A stretch of 40,374 bases of DNA from the NCBI GenBank assembly GCA_024277705.1, contig JAJRUQ010000088.1, positions 1 to 40,374 of the forward strand, written 5' to 3'. A program made the translations under genes and the position numbers. The notes beneath the pieces were generated by a model, which saw only the letters and a program-made list of their open reading frames with translations, made no database searches and was not told where the DNA came from. Positions 28,005-38,208 of the stretch are shown here, piece by piece (within the stretch, counting starts at the first letter, position 1; every line of letters starts with the position of its first letter). The stretch comes from Gammaproteobacteria bacterium. GTDB lineage: Bacteria > Pseudomonadota > Gammaproteobacteria > SZUA-229.

Positions 28005-30286
28005 CTATGTTAGCGGATAGTAGCGAGCCAATCCGAGCAAACCGATAACACCGGAACCGAATAACCAGAAGGCGGCTGGCAGTGGCACCGAGGAAACCGA
28101 TAACCTTAGTACATCGGTACTGCCATTCAGATCTTCATATAATGTCAGTTTCCAGAACCGGCCCTGAGCAAGCTCGGGAAAAACCAGACGGGCAAAAGCA
28201 CCGCTGATATTTTCCGCCATAAACAGATCAAAATAATCACCGTCTGCCGGTAAAAAAGTATCAAGCAGATCAATATCCAGCACTCCGGCCAGGCTTAAAT
28301 TGCCATTGGTGTTAAAAGCATCATAGTCACTACCCTGCAGGGTACCTGCCAGTTCCATCATGGAGGTTAAGCCAAAGCCAAGATTCATATCCCCGCCGAC
28401 CGTAATCAGCGCAGTGCTGTTACCCGGCGCTGGTCTGGGTTACCCCGTTATTGATGTAGTCATCATAAAAGGTGGCATTGCCGTTACCGGTAATCACCAC
28501 CGAGCCGGTGTTATTGATATTGCCGGACACATCAGTGGTACCGAATGACAAACCCATACTGCCCCGGTTATCCAGTCCGCCGTTAAAACGCAGCGTGGCA
28601 TCACGTGCAACAATATTGCCGGTACCGCTCTGGTTGAGCAGATTCCGGTCAAACTCGATTTCACCGCCAATCACTTCGATGCGACCGGCATTGGTATTAC
28701 CCGCTGCGGTAAAGCGCATGGATTCCCCATTGGCAACACGTATTTGCCCACCACTGTTATTGCTGGTTTGTGCATCCACCCGGCCATTGCCTTTGAGAAT
28801 GGCGTTATTTTGTAATGTTCCGGCCAGGCGTGATGAGGCACCGGTCAATACAATATCACCCTCATTGATAATTGCCGCTGAAGAAAACGAACCGTTGTTC
28901 AGGGTAAGCACACTGCCACCGGTAATCGTACTGCTATTACTCACATTCACCCGTTGCTCAGCAGACAGCTGCATATCACTGCCGAATAAACCACCACTAC
29001 CAATGGTCAGTGCGGCACTGGTTAGATTAAAGGTGCCGCTATTGAACTGGAAGCTGCCATTATTGGCTAGCGTACCGGCGGAGAAAGTACCGCCATCCAG
29101 CGTTAATACACTGGCGGGATCAATGCTGGCAATACCTGCGACTCCCAGGTTTTGCTGACTGTTCAGGGCATACGATGAACCCAGAGGACCAGCTGCGCCC
29201 AGTACCAGATAAGCCGTAAAATCAAGCGTGCCGGCATTAAAGTTAAACACACCACCGGCAAAGGTCAGGGTTTCGATATTAAGCGTGCCGCCGTTCATAT
29301 TAACCGTTCCCGGACTCCAGAGAATCAGCGCATTGTTGGCATTAACCACTCCGCCAAGAGTTAAATCCATGCTATTGGACCAGGTAGAGCCGGCACCATC
29401 CACATTGACCGTGCCGGTGGAACCGGCGTTACGGGCAATCGATGCATAGGTATTGAAAACCGTCGCACCGTTGCGCACATCCACTATGGCGCTGCCCGCC
29501 TCCCCGATTCGCATCTCACCAGCAACCGACCATGCTGAGTTCATGCCGTCAACCGTCACGGTTCCGCTGGAACCCGCACTATAAGTAATATATCCGTTAT
29601 CACTAACGGTCACTGTGCCGCCATTCAGAATAGTCAGATTACCTGTACTGTTAGTCTCAGAAGCAATAAATTGCGTTTTTGTACTCCAGGATGAGGCTGC
29701 ACCATCGACAGTAGCATTACCGATTGAACCTGACCTCTCACCAAGGATACCACTTCCATTATTGCTTACCATTCCACCATTGAGAATATTAAGGTTAGCC
29801 TCACCGTATTCACCAACAATTAACGCTGCGGTTGATGATAGTATGCCTCCCGAGGTGATGTTCAGTGTGCCTTTGCTGCCCGCCTGCACAGCTATCATGT
29901 TATGCATGGAAGTGACGGTACCGTTGGTAATCGTCAGCTGTCCAGTATCACCAGCAAGCTGACCAACCATCAGGCTGACATCAGGGTAATCAGTAGAGGA
30001 CAATTTATAGGTTTGACTACCCAGGTCAAAAGTCACATTATCATTTCTAATCAATGCCTTTAAATTAACCGGGCTGGTGAAAAAATTGATGGTGTAGTTC
30101 GCGCCCAGGTTATAGAGCGCAACATCGGCACTCCCCGGCACTCCCCGGCACTCCTGCCGACCAGTTGGCCGCATCACCAAACGTTCCGCCAGTATTATTC
30201 GTCCAGTAAAGTGTTCCCGCAGAAGACGACAAAGAAGTCAGCATTAAACAGACACAGATAAAAACCAAATGAATTTTAGCTTTCAT
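28005..30286 (-). pseudogene. Autotransporter-like repeat protein with C-terminal VPLPA/PEP-CTERM signal, disrupted by two frameshifts (pseudogene, phase-variable or sequencing error)
   Basis: Signal peptide MKAKIHLVFICVCLMLTSLSSSAGTLYW at 30286; body in ORF 28420-30180 (repeats such as GSTGTVNVDGAGSTWSN, GGVFNFNAGTLDF); tail in ORF 28005-28388 ending VPLPAAFWLFGSGVIGLLGLAR; frames joined by fixing a 10-bp duplication and one extra G. Confidence 0.8.
30126..30154. repeat. 10-bp tandem repeat (CGGCACTCCC, about 2.9 copies) causing a frameshift
   Basis: cggcactccc cggcactccc cggcactcc; one unit fewer restores the frame ...AGVPGSADVALYNLG. Confidence 0.9.
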
Positions 30287-30489
30287 ATTCTTCTCCCCAC
30301 TATTTATTCATTCGTCATTGCAACGAACGTTTGTTCTACTGCACAGCATTACCTATATAAAGCGTAATGTTAAAAATACCTCTGATTTTTATAAAAAGCA
30401 TTGATTTAAATCGTGATTAAGCAGAAAAATAAACGCCTGTTTCCGTGGGCTCACGGTCACTGCCAGAACGGCAGAGCAGAACAGCAAAT

Positions 30490-32781
30490 TCAAGCTTTCT
30501 TATCGGCAACAATCAGCAATGGCGGCAAAAACAGAAAATCGGTCAGCAGGGCAAACACAATGGCGATGACGGTCAGCACCCCCATGGAAAAGTTGACATA
30601 AAATCCGGAAAACGCCAGCACCGCAAAACCGGCAGCCAGCGCAACAGAGGTAATCACAATAGCCGTACCGACCGTATTAAATGAATATTTCACTGCCTGT
30701 TCCGGACTCATATTTTTTTCTTTTCTGGCGAGCAGATATTTGGTAAGAAAATGCACGGTATCATCAACCACCACACCAATCGAAATGGCTGCCACCACCG
30801 CAACCGCAAGACCGACCTGGGTTTCAATATAACCCCATAAACCAAAAGCAAGAAACGCCGGAAAAAGGTTGGGCACCAGACTTAACAGGCCATATTTAAC
30901 ACTGCCAAGAGCAATAATCAGGATCAGTGAAATCAGTACCAGTGCTATGCTTAGTCCGGTCAGCATAGTATCAATGTTGCGCTTGGAAATATGCGCAAAT
31001 ACTACTGACAAGCCACTGCCATAACTATACATCTGCACCGGCAGATTCTGCTGCATCCATGCCCTTGCCCGCTCATCCAGTTGCCGCAGTTTTTTTGCCG
31101 AGGTTCTTTTCATAATAACCGTCAGCCGGGTTTTGGATTTATCAATATCAATACGGTTATTCAGGTCCAGCCCGTAGGGTAATGACAATTCATATAATAA
31201 TAAATACTGCGCTGCCAGTTCAGCTGAATCCGGTGGTGAATAATACGCCGGGGCATCGCCGTTCATCTTCTGGTTAAGACGTTTCATAATATCGGCAAAG
31301 GTAGCCACGGTCATAACATCACTCTGCTGTTCAAACCACTGGCCGAGACGATCGAGATTGTGCAGATACTGCGGGGTAGTAATACCACCGGATTTCCCCG
31401 AATTAATCGAGTATTCAATAATGTCCATGCCGGTTACCTGTTCACTGGCAATCAGTTCAGTATCACGGCGAATCTGGTAACTTTCATCCAGGTACTCAAT
31501 AAAGTTATCATTCAGTTCAATACGGAACATCCCCAGCATGATAAACAGAATGACCACACTGCTAGCCATTAGCAGTTGCTTTCTGTAATTGATAACAAAA
31601 CCGGCAAAATGCTCGCGTAACGATACTTTATTCTGCACAACCGGTTTAACCCGTATCGGCAATACGGCGATAATCGCTGGTAGTAACACCACAGAAAAGA
31701 TAAATGCGACCAGTACACCCACCGCGACAATATTGCCCAGTTCCCGGAACGGTGGCACGTCACTGCTGTTCATGCTGAGAAAACCAATGGCGGTGGTCAG
31801 GCTGGTGACAAACACAGGCTTTATATTAACGCGCAGTGATTCCAGTATTGCCGCCTTTTTATCCAGGCCACGGCGCATTTCACCGGACATGGTAGAAAGA
31901 ATATGCACACTGTCAGCAATCGCCAGCGTCATAATAATGACCGGCGCGACGGCGGTTGCTGAGGTAATCATAATACCGGCATGCCCCATCGCGCCCATGG
32001 CGACCACTGTCGACAGTCCGATCACCACCAGGGTAACAAAAGACGCTGAAAAAGAGCGCAACAGCAGTCCGACACCGACAATAATAATCAGATACATCAG
32101 CGGCACCAGGGTTGCACTATCATCCTGACTCACCTGGCTGAATGCCTGGTCAAAAGGAACCGAACCGGTCAGATAAAAGTCATGTTGTGGATAGCGGCTT
32201 TTAAACTTTTCAAGCAACTGTTTTACATAAGCAACCGTCTCCGGCACTTCCTGCAGTGACTTACCCGGTTTCAGCAGATTGATATTGATACCGGTAATGG
32301 TACCGGCAGGATTAATCAGATGATGCACCAGCGCATGTTCATGCAACACGATCTCTCTGATGCTACTCATATCCTGAGAGCTTAAGGCCGATACCTCGGT
32401 GACAAGATTATCCACATAAAGATCATCTCCCTGAACCGCCATGTGCTGAAAATTGGTGATTGAGTCGACCCGGCTGGAAAACGGGATCTGCCAGCAGGCT
32501 TTGGTTAATGCTTTAACAATAGCCAGTGTTTTATGGTTAAAAACATCCCCCTGTTGCGGGCGCACTGCAATGTACACGTTTTCATTTTTTACAAAAGTAT
32601 TCTCAATTTCTTCCAGCGCCAGCAGCTGCGGATTCTGACCGCTGAAAAAAACCCGGCTGTCCGGGTTAAAAGCAATATTTTGCAACCCGGTTGCCATGAG
32701 TACCGTAAACAAAACGCTACTAATAATAATTAGCCAGCGAAAACGGATGACCGGATAGAACATGTTTTTATTCGATGCCAT
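30490..32781 (-). CDS. MMPL/RND-family transporter
   Basis: About 760 aa; two-fold arrangement of TM clusters and large extracytoplasmic loops; VVAAISIGVVVDDTVHFLTKYLLARKE and LAIADSVHILSTMSGEMRRG motifs. Confidence 0.88.
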   Translation of the reverse strand: MASNKNMFYPVIRFRWLIIISSVLFTVLMATGLQNIAFNPDSRVFFSGQNPQLLALEEIENTFVKNENVYIAVRPQQGDVFNHKTLAIVKALTKACWQIPFSSRVDSITNFQHMAVQGDDLYVDNLVTEVSALSSQDMSSIREIVLHEHALVHHLINPAGTITGININLLKPGKSLQEVPETVAYVKQLLEKFKSRYPQHDFYLTGSVPFDQAFSQVSQDDSATLVPLMYLIIIVGVGLLLRSFSASFVTLVVIGLSTVVAMGAMGHAGIMITSATAVAPVIIMTLAIADSVHILSTMSGEMRRGLDKKAAILESLRVNIKPVFVTSLTTAIGFLSMNSSDVPPFRELGNIVAVGVLVAFIFSVVLLPAIIAVLPIRVKPVVQNKVSLREHFAGFVINYRKQLLMASSVVILFIMLGMFRIELNDNFIEYLDESYQIRRDTELIASEQVTGMDIIEYSINSGKSGGITTPQYLHNLDRLGQWFEQQSDVMTVATFADIMKRLNQKMNGDAPAYYSPPDSAELAAQYLLLYELSLPYGLDLNNRIDIDKSKTRLTVIMKRTSAKKLRQLDERARAWMQQNLPVQMYSYGSGLSVVFAHISKRNIDTMLTGLSIALVLISLILIIALGSVKYGLLSLVPNLFPAFLAFGLWGYIETQVGLAVAVVAAISIGVVVDDTVHFLTKYLLARKEKNMSPEQAVKYSFNTVGTAIVITSVALAAGFAVLAFSGFYVNFSMGVLTVIAIVFALLTDFLFLPPLLIVADKKA

Positions 32782-32980
32782 AAAAATATTAATGACCAAA
32801 ACACAAAAGAAAACAAAGTATATCTCATCACAAAAACTTGCGCCTGAAAGACAAAATAATTAGTGATCAACACTTGAAATTTCAGCTTATGTAATTATTT
32901 TTTAATCATAAGAGCAACAAGTATGAGGTCCCGAAAATTACTGAAAGATGCGTTAAACCATTAACTCAGGAGTACATGAA

Positions 32981-33727
32981 ATGACAGACACAAATCAGAA
33001 ACAGAGCAAACAAATTCTGTTAACAGGCTTATTGGTATTGCTTGTTATTATCGTTGGCATCCAGGCATGGTATATGGTGGCGATGAAAGAGCAACTGGAT
33101 GTCATCCATAACCAGCAAATATCTGTGCAGCCAGTCACTCACAGCAGTGCCAACAATAACCCGGTCATACAAAACAAAGCCGCATCCCTGCCGGTAACAC
33201 AACAAGCAGCACCGGTTGCAGTAGCACAACAAAACCAGCCGCAAAAACCGCACAGACCGCCATCACTGTTTAATGACCCGTTTTTCAATAGTGCACCTTA
33301 TGATGCACAGACATGGAACCCTTATGAGGAAATCCAGCGTATGCAGCGTGATATGGACAGAATGTTTAACCATACCTTCAGCCGCTTCAATAACAGTCCG
33401 GATTTTCAGCATCTATTCAGGCAGGGTTTTACCACTCCGGAAATGGATGTTCAGGAAGATAGCAAGCAGTATACGGTCATTGTTAACCTTCCCGGAAGCA
33501 GTGAAGAAAATGTTTCGGTAGACCTTGATGGACAGATACTCACGGTGAAAGGCGAGCAGAATTATGAAAAACAGGATAAAGATGATATGGGTAATATTAT
33601 TTTTCAGGAACGCCGCTCCGGTTCATTCCATCGCAGCATTACTTTGCCCGGCCCGGTTAAACAGAGTGGCATGCAAACAACAATTGATAATGGTGTGTTA
33701 ACCATCACTATTCCTAAAGATGTTTAA
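32981..33727 (+). CDS. Membrane-anchored Hsp20/alpha-crystallin family small heat shock protein
   Basis: N-terminal TM (ILLTGLLVLLVIIVGIQAWYMVAM) then Hsp20 domain (PEMDVQEDSKQYTVIVNLPGSSEENVSVDLDGQILTVKGEQ...GSFHRSITLPGPV...TTIDNGVLTITIPK). Confidence 0.9.
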   Translation: MTDTNQKQSKQILLTGLLVLLVIIVGIQAWYMVAMKEQLDVIHNQQISVQPVTHSSANNNPVIQNKAASLPVTQQAAPVAVAQQNQPQKPHRPPSLFNDPFFNSAPYDAQTWNPYEEIQRMQRDMDRMFNHTFSRFNNSPDFQHLFRQGFTTPEMDVQEDSKQYTVIVNLPGSSEENVSVDLDGQILTVKGEQNYEKQDKDDMGNIIFQERRSGSFHRSITLPGPVKQSGMQTTIDNGVLTITIPKDV

Positions 33728-33745
33728 TTACCATCAGGAAAACAA

Positions 33746-33784
33746 GGGCAGAGAGCGCTAACTTCAGAATGATACTCTCTGCCC
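33746..33784. terminator. Candidate bidirectional stem-loop between convergent genes
   Basis: GGGCAGAGAG (33746-33755) / CTCTCTGCCC (33775-33784); no strong U tract. Confidence 0.45.
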
Positions 33785-33806
33785 CGCTTAAGGAACCACT
33801 GATTAA

Positions 33807-36800
33807 CTAAAGTGCCTCATTGTTATCATACGCATCAATACATTCTGTATCGGCAGGGAAATCGATGTTGGTATCACCATCATTATCGACACCGTCTGAA
33901 CACTGCGGATTCACGCCTTCAAACGGGTCAATCGCACTGGAACAACCGGTGTCAGCCAGATCAATAGCACCATCACCGTCATTGTCGAGTCCGTCATTAC
34001 ATTGTGGATCCGGCGCCTCGCTACGGTCATTGGCACTTGAACAGCCGGCATCAGCCAGATCGATATTGCCATCACTATCATTATCCAGACCATCATTACA
34101 TTCTGACAATACAGGTGCGTTATCATCGGACTCATTATTATCCCGCTCATCGTTGCAACCGGGGTCATCAGGATAATCCACAAGACCATCATTATCATTA
34201 TCCAGTGCATCAAAACAATGCGGCTCAGGGAATTCCGTCATATCGGTATCGGAAGAGCAACCCGGATCATCCGGATAGTCAACAAAACCATCACCATCAC
34301 TATCAACCCCGTCACTGCATTCAGCGACACTTTCAAATAAATCGTCTGCACTTAAACAGCCAACATCATCCGGAAAGTCGACAAAACCATCACCGTCATT
34401 ATCGATACCATCAGAACATTCAATATCACTGGCCTGTGAACCGGACTCATCAGTATCCTGCACACTGCTGCAATCAGGATCAGAACCATAATCAATCAGC
34501 CCGTCACCATCATTGTCAAAACCATCACTGCACTGCGGACTGCCTTCACTGGAGTCAGTCAATGAGTAACAACCCAGATCCGCCGGATAATCAATTTTGC
34601 CATCATTGTCATTATCAAAACCATCACTACACTGTGGATTCTGTTCACTGGAATCGGCCAGTGAATAACAGCCAATATCAACCGGGTAATCCGTCTTGCC
34701 ATCGCCGTCATTATCAATACCGTCACTGCATTGCGGATTTTCTTCGGTAGTATCTGTCAGCGAAGAGCAACCCACATCAGCCGGATAATCTGTCTTGCCA
34801 TCACCATCATTATCAAAGCCATCACTGCACTGCTGATTTTCTTCAGTAGAATCTGACGCACTGCCACAACCAATATCTGCCGGATAATCAATTGCGCCAT
34901 CACCGTCATTATCAATACCATCACTGCATTGAGGATTTTCTTCGGTAGTATCGGTTGCACTGCTGCAACCAACGTCTGCCGGATAATCAATAGCGCCGTC
35001 AGCATCATTATCAATACCATCGTTGCATTGGGCATTCACCTCGCTGGTATCGTCTAAACCGTAACAGCCGAGATCCGCCGGGTAGTCAATCTTGCCATCA
35101 CCATCATTATCAAGGCCATCACTACATTGTGCATTAACTTCACTGCTATCGGTCAGTGAATAGCAACCAGTATCCGCAGGGTAATCAATTTTGCCATCTC
35201 CATCATTATCAATACCATCACTGCATTGAGGATTTTCTTCGGTAGTATCGGTTGCACTGCTGCAACCAACGTCTGCCGGATAATCAATAGCGCCGTCACC
35301 GTCATTATCAACACCATCACTGCATTTGGCATTCGCTTCATTGGTATCGACAAAACCATAACATCCAGGGTCAGCCGGGTAATCAATTTTGCCATCGCCA
35401 TCATTATCAACACCATCACTGCATTGAGGATTTTCTTCGGTAGAATCGGTTGCACTGCTGCAACCAACGTCTGCCGGATAATCAATAGCACCATCACCGT
35501 CATTATCAATACCATCACTGCATTTGGCATTCTCTTCGCTGGTATCGTCTAAACCGTAACAACCGAGGTCAGCCGGATAGTCTGTCTTGCCATCATCATC
35601 ATTATCGAGGCCATCACTACATTGTGCATTAACTTCATCGCCATCGGACAATGAAGAGCAGCCGGTATCCGCCGGGTAATCAATTTTGCCATCTCCATCA
35701 TTATCAAGGCCATCACTGCATTGAGGATTTTCTTCGGTAGTATCGGTTGCACTGCTGCAACCAACGTCTGCCGGATAATCAATAGCGCCATCACCGTCAT
35801 TATCAATACCGTCACTGCACTGAGAATTTTCCTCGGTGGTATCGTCTAAACCATAACAGCCGGTATCAGCCGGATAATCAATATTGCCATCACCATCGTT
35901 ATCGATACCATCGTTACATTGTGCGTTGACTTCATCACTATCCGACAACGAATAGCAGCCGACATCTGCCGGATAGTCAATCTTACCGTCAGCGTCATTA
36001 TCAATACCGTCATTGCATTGAGGATTCTCCTCGCTGGTATCGGCTAAACCATAACAACCGGGGTCTGCCGGATAATCAATATCACCATCACCATCGTTAT
36101 CAATGCCATCGTTACATTGTGCGTTAACTTCATTGCTATCTGTCAACGAAATACAGCCAACATCTGCCGGATAATCAATATCCCCGTCACCATCATTATC
36201 AACACCATCACTGCATTGAGGATTTTCTTCGTTAGAATCGGTTGCACTGCTGCAGCCAATGTCAGCGGGATAATCAATCTTGCCATCGCTATCATTATCA
36301 ATACCATCATTGCATTGAGCATTGATTTCATTAGCATCCAGCAAGGAAGTGCAACCGGTATCCGCCGGATAGTCGATTTTTGTATCACCGTCATTATCGA
36401 TACCGTCATTGCACTGCGGATTTTCTTCGGTAGAATCCGTAATACTGGAACAACCGGGGTCTGCAGGAAAATCAATATCCCCGTCACCATCATTATCGAT
36501 ACCATCATTACAAAGAGCGTTGGTTTCACTCGAGTCCTGCAAAGAAGAACAACCGGTATCAGCCGGATAATCAATGTCCCCGTCGCCATCATTATCGATA
36601 CCGTCATTACATTGCGGATTTTCTTCACTGGAATCCTCCGACCCGTAACAACCGGGATCAGCAGGAAAATCCGTCAGCCCGTCACTGTCGTTGTCCAGTC
36701 CATCAGCACAGCGCTGTGCATACTCGGAACTGTCCGTCAGACTGGTACAGTCCGTATCCGCCGGATAATCGACATCCCCGTCACCGTCATTATCAACAGC

Positions 36801-37211
36801 GTCATTACACATGGCATTGTCTTCGGTTGTGTCCATCGGGCTGGAGCAACCGGGGTCAGCAGGGTAATCGGTCAGGCCATCACTATCATTGTCAACGCCA
36901 TCACCGCATTCACGGGGATACTCACTGTTACTGGTAGCGCTGGTGCAGTTAAGATCCTGCGGGAAGTCGGTATTACCGTCACCATCATTATCCACGCCAT
37001 CTGAACACTGCGGTAAAAGATTTTCTGCACTGGATAAAGCATTGTTCAAACAACCCGGATCATCCAGATCGACAAGACCGTCACTATCGTTGTCCTTACC
37101 ATCAGAGCAAACAAAAGCGCTTAATTGCAAACCACTGTTGGTTGTTGTATCACCACAGCCTGCAGTAAACAGCATGGCACCTAGCAGCAGGCCGGTAAGT
37201 ATTGATTTCAT
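33807..37211 (-). CDS. Asp/Cys-rich repeat lipoprotein (33 tandem repeats of about 33 aa)
   Basis: Start chosen at MKSILTGLLLGAMLFTAGC (lipobox-like TAGC); repeats of consensus QCSDGIDNDGDGKIDYPADxGCSSxTDxxEENP with DxDxDG calcium-loop-like cores. Confidence 0.88.
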   Translation of the reverse strand: MKSILTGLLLGAMLFTAGCGDTTTNSGLQLSAFVCSDGKDNDSDGLVDLDDPGCLNNALSSAENLLPQCSDGVDNDGDGNTDFPQDLNCTSATSNSEYPRECGDGVDNDSDGLTDYPADPGCSSPMDTTEDNAMCNDAVDNDGDGDVDYPADTDCTSLTDSSEYAQRCADGLDNDSDGLTDFPADPGCYGSEDSSEENPQCNDGIDNDGDGDIDYPADTGCSSLQDSSETNALCNDGIDNDGDGDIDFPADPGCSSITDSTEENPQCNDGIDNDGDTKIDYPADTGCTSLLDANEINAQCNDGIDNDSDGKIDYPADIGCSSATDSNEENPQCSDGVDNDGDGDIDYPADVGCISLTDSNEVNAQCNDGIDNDGDGDIDYPADPGCYGLADTSEENPQCNDGIDNDADGKIDYPADVGCYSLSDSDEVNAQCNDGIDNDGDGNIDYPADTGCYGLDDTTEENSQCSDGIDNDGDGAIDYPADVGCSSATDTTEENPQCSDGLDNDGDGKIDYPADTGCSSLSDGDEVNAQCSDGLDNDDDGKTDYPADLGCYGLDDTSEENAKCSDGIDNDGDGAIDYPADVGCSSATDSTEENPQCSDGVDNDGDGKIDYPADPGCYGFVDTNEANAKCSDGVDNDGDGAIDYPADVGCSSATDTTEENPQCSDGIDNDGDGKIDYPADTGCYSLTDSSEVNAQCSDGLDNDGDGKIDYPADLGCYGLDDTSEVNAQCNDGIDNDADGAIDYPADVGCSSATDTTEENPQCSDGIDNDGDGAIDYPADIGCGSASDSTEENQQCSDGFDNDGDGKTDYPADVGCSSLTDTTEENPQCSDGIDNDGDGKTDYPVDIGCYSLADSSEQNPQCSDGFDNDNDGKIDYPADLGCYSLTDSSEGSPQCSDGFDNDGDGLIDYGSDPDCSSVQDTDESGSQASDIECSDGIDNDGDGFVDFPDDVGCLSADDLFESVAECSDGVDSDGDGFVDYPDDPGCSSDTDMTEFPEPHCFDALDNDNDGLVDYPDDPGCNDERDNNESDDNAPVLSECNDGLDNDSDGNIDLADAGCSSANDRSEAPDPQCNDGLDNDGDGAIDLADTGCSSAIDPFEGVNPQCSDGVDNDGDTNIDFPADTECIDAYDNNEAL

Positions 37212-37633
37212 GGTACTGCCTGATTTCAAAAAAAATGCAGCTGGTGACATCATCGGTGTGTGAATAACAAATTTAGCCAGATTATATGCCCTAGCATGAT
37301 AAATGAAGGAATCAAGAAAATACAATAACTTAAAGCGTGCAGTAAACGGCAGCTGCAAAAGATGTATACCTGTTTTTTTAATAGAACCCCTGTTAGGGAT
37401 ACAACAATTTCCCCAAAATCGCAGCATGACAATCCCTCACTTTTTATAAGTGAACATCACTTAACATCCATAGTAAGAATTGACCTTAATAAGTCAAGTA
37501 ATAATAATCAATTATTGATCCTGTTTTCGGGCTTCACAGCATTTTCAACCTCAGCCTTTATATTTATAAACGTTTGAGGCAATATGTTTATCTGGAGTCC
37601 TGTAAAATTCACCGACATAAGAGAGGCTATATC

Positions 37634-37945
37634 ATGTACCTGATTAAACAGCAGTATAAAGCATTACTCGTCGTATTATTTTTTGTCCCTGTCAGCGCAC
37701 AGGCGGATGCCTGGAGTTGCAGTCATGGTAATGATGTACGCGAAGTCAGTATCGAGCGCAGTACACCATCTCCGGTACCATGCCATGTGATCTACAAAAA
37801 ACCAACCGAAGGTATCGAAGACCAGGTGCTGTGGGCGGCCAACCACGATGACAGCTACTGCGATGTCAAAGCCAATGGCCTGATTGCAACACTGGAATCT
37901 GCCGGCTGGGTTTGCACAGAAACCATCAGCGATAATACACAGTAA
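37634..37945 (+). CDS. Small exported protein of unknown function
   Basis: Start chosen at MYLIKQQYKALLVVLFFVPVSAQA (signal peptide); four Cys in the mature part. Confidence 0.65.
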   Translation: MYLIKQQYKALLVVLFFVPVSAQADAWSCSHGNDVREVSIERSTPSPVPCHVIYKKPTEGIEDQVLWAANHDDSYCDVKANGLIATLESAGWVCTETISDNTQ

Positions 37946-38208
37946 ACAGGAAATGCTGACCGCCTGATCCGGTATGGCGGGTATCAGCGGTTTTATATAA
38001 ATAGAAACCTGTGATACCCGGCTAACTTCTTTCAGTCGGTCAATTATTATCCTAATCAGCGTAATAACTGTCATTTTTTTTTACACAAAATAATGCAATG
38101 CCTTCTACACTCTTAATAACCAAATAAATAACAACAAGTTACAATAATGGCATGGATGTTGCTTTGTTCAATATAAGATTAATTTAAATGTGTATAGGAG
38201 ATTTAAAA

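Noticed and set aside
28472-29158. 228-aa plus-strand ORF across the VPLPA-CTERM repeat protein
   Set aside because: Antisense shadow of a repeat-rich gene; translation is low complexity with no recognisable domain.
31589-32128. 179-aa ORF antisense to the MMPL transporter
   Set aside because: Opposite a well-supported transporter CDS; no recognisable domain.
36117-37004. 295-aa plus-strand ORF opposite the Cys/Asp repeat lipoprotein (plus other antisense ORFs at 34004-34750 and 35226-35552)
   Set aside because: Periodic mirror of the 99-bp repeats on the opposite strand; low-complexity translation and no independent coding signal. The minus-strand frame has a signal peptide and clear domain-like repeats.
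33807-37211. CRISPR-like array of ~99-bp repeats
   Set aside because: Repeats are protein-coding, in frame, 99 bp long with no spacers and no cas genes.
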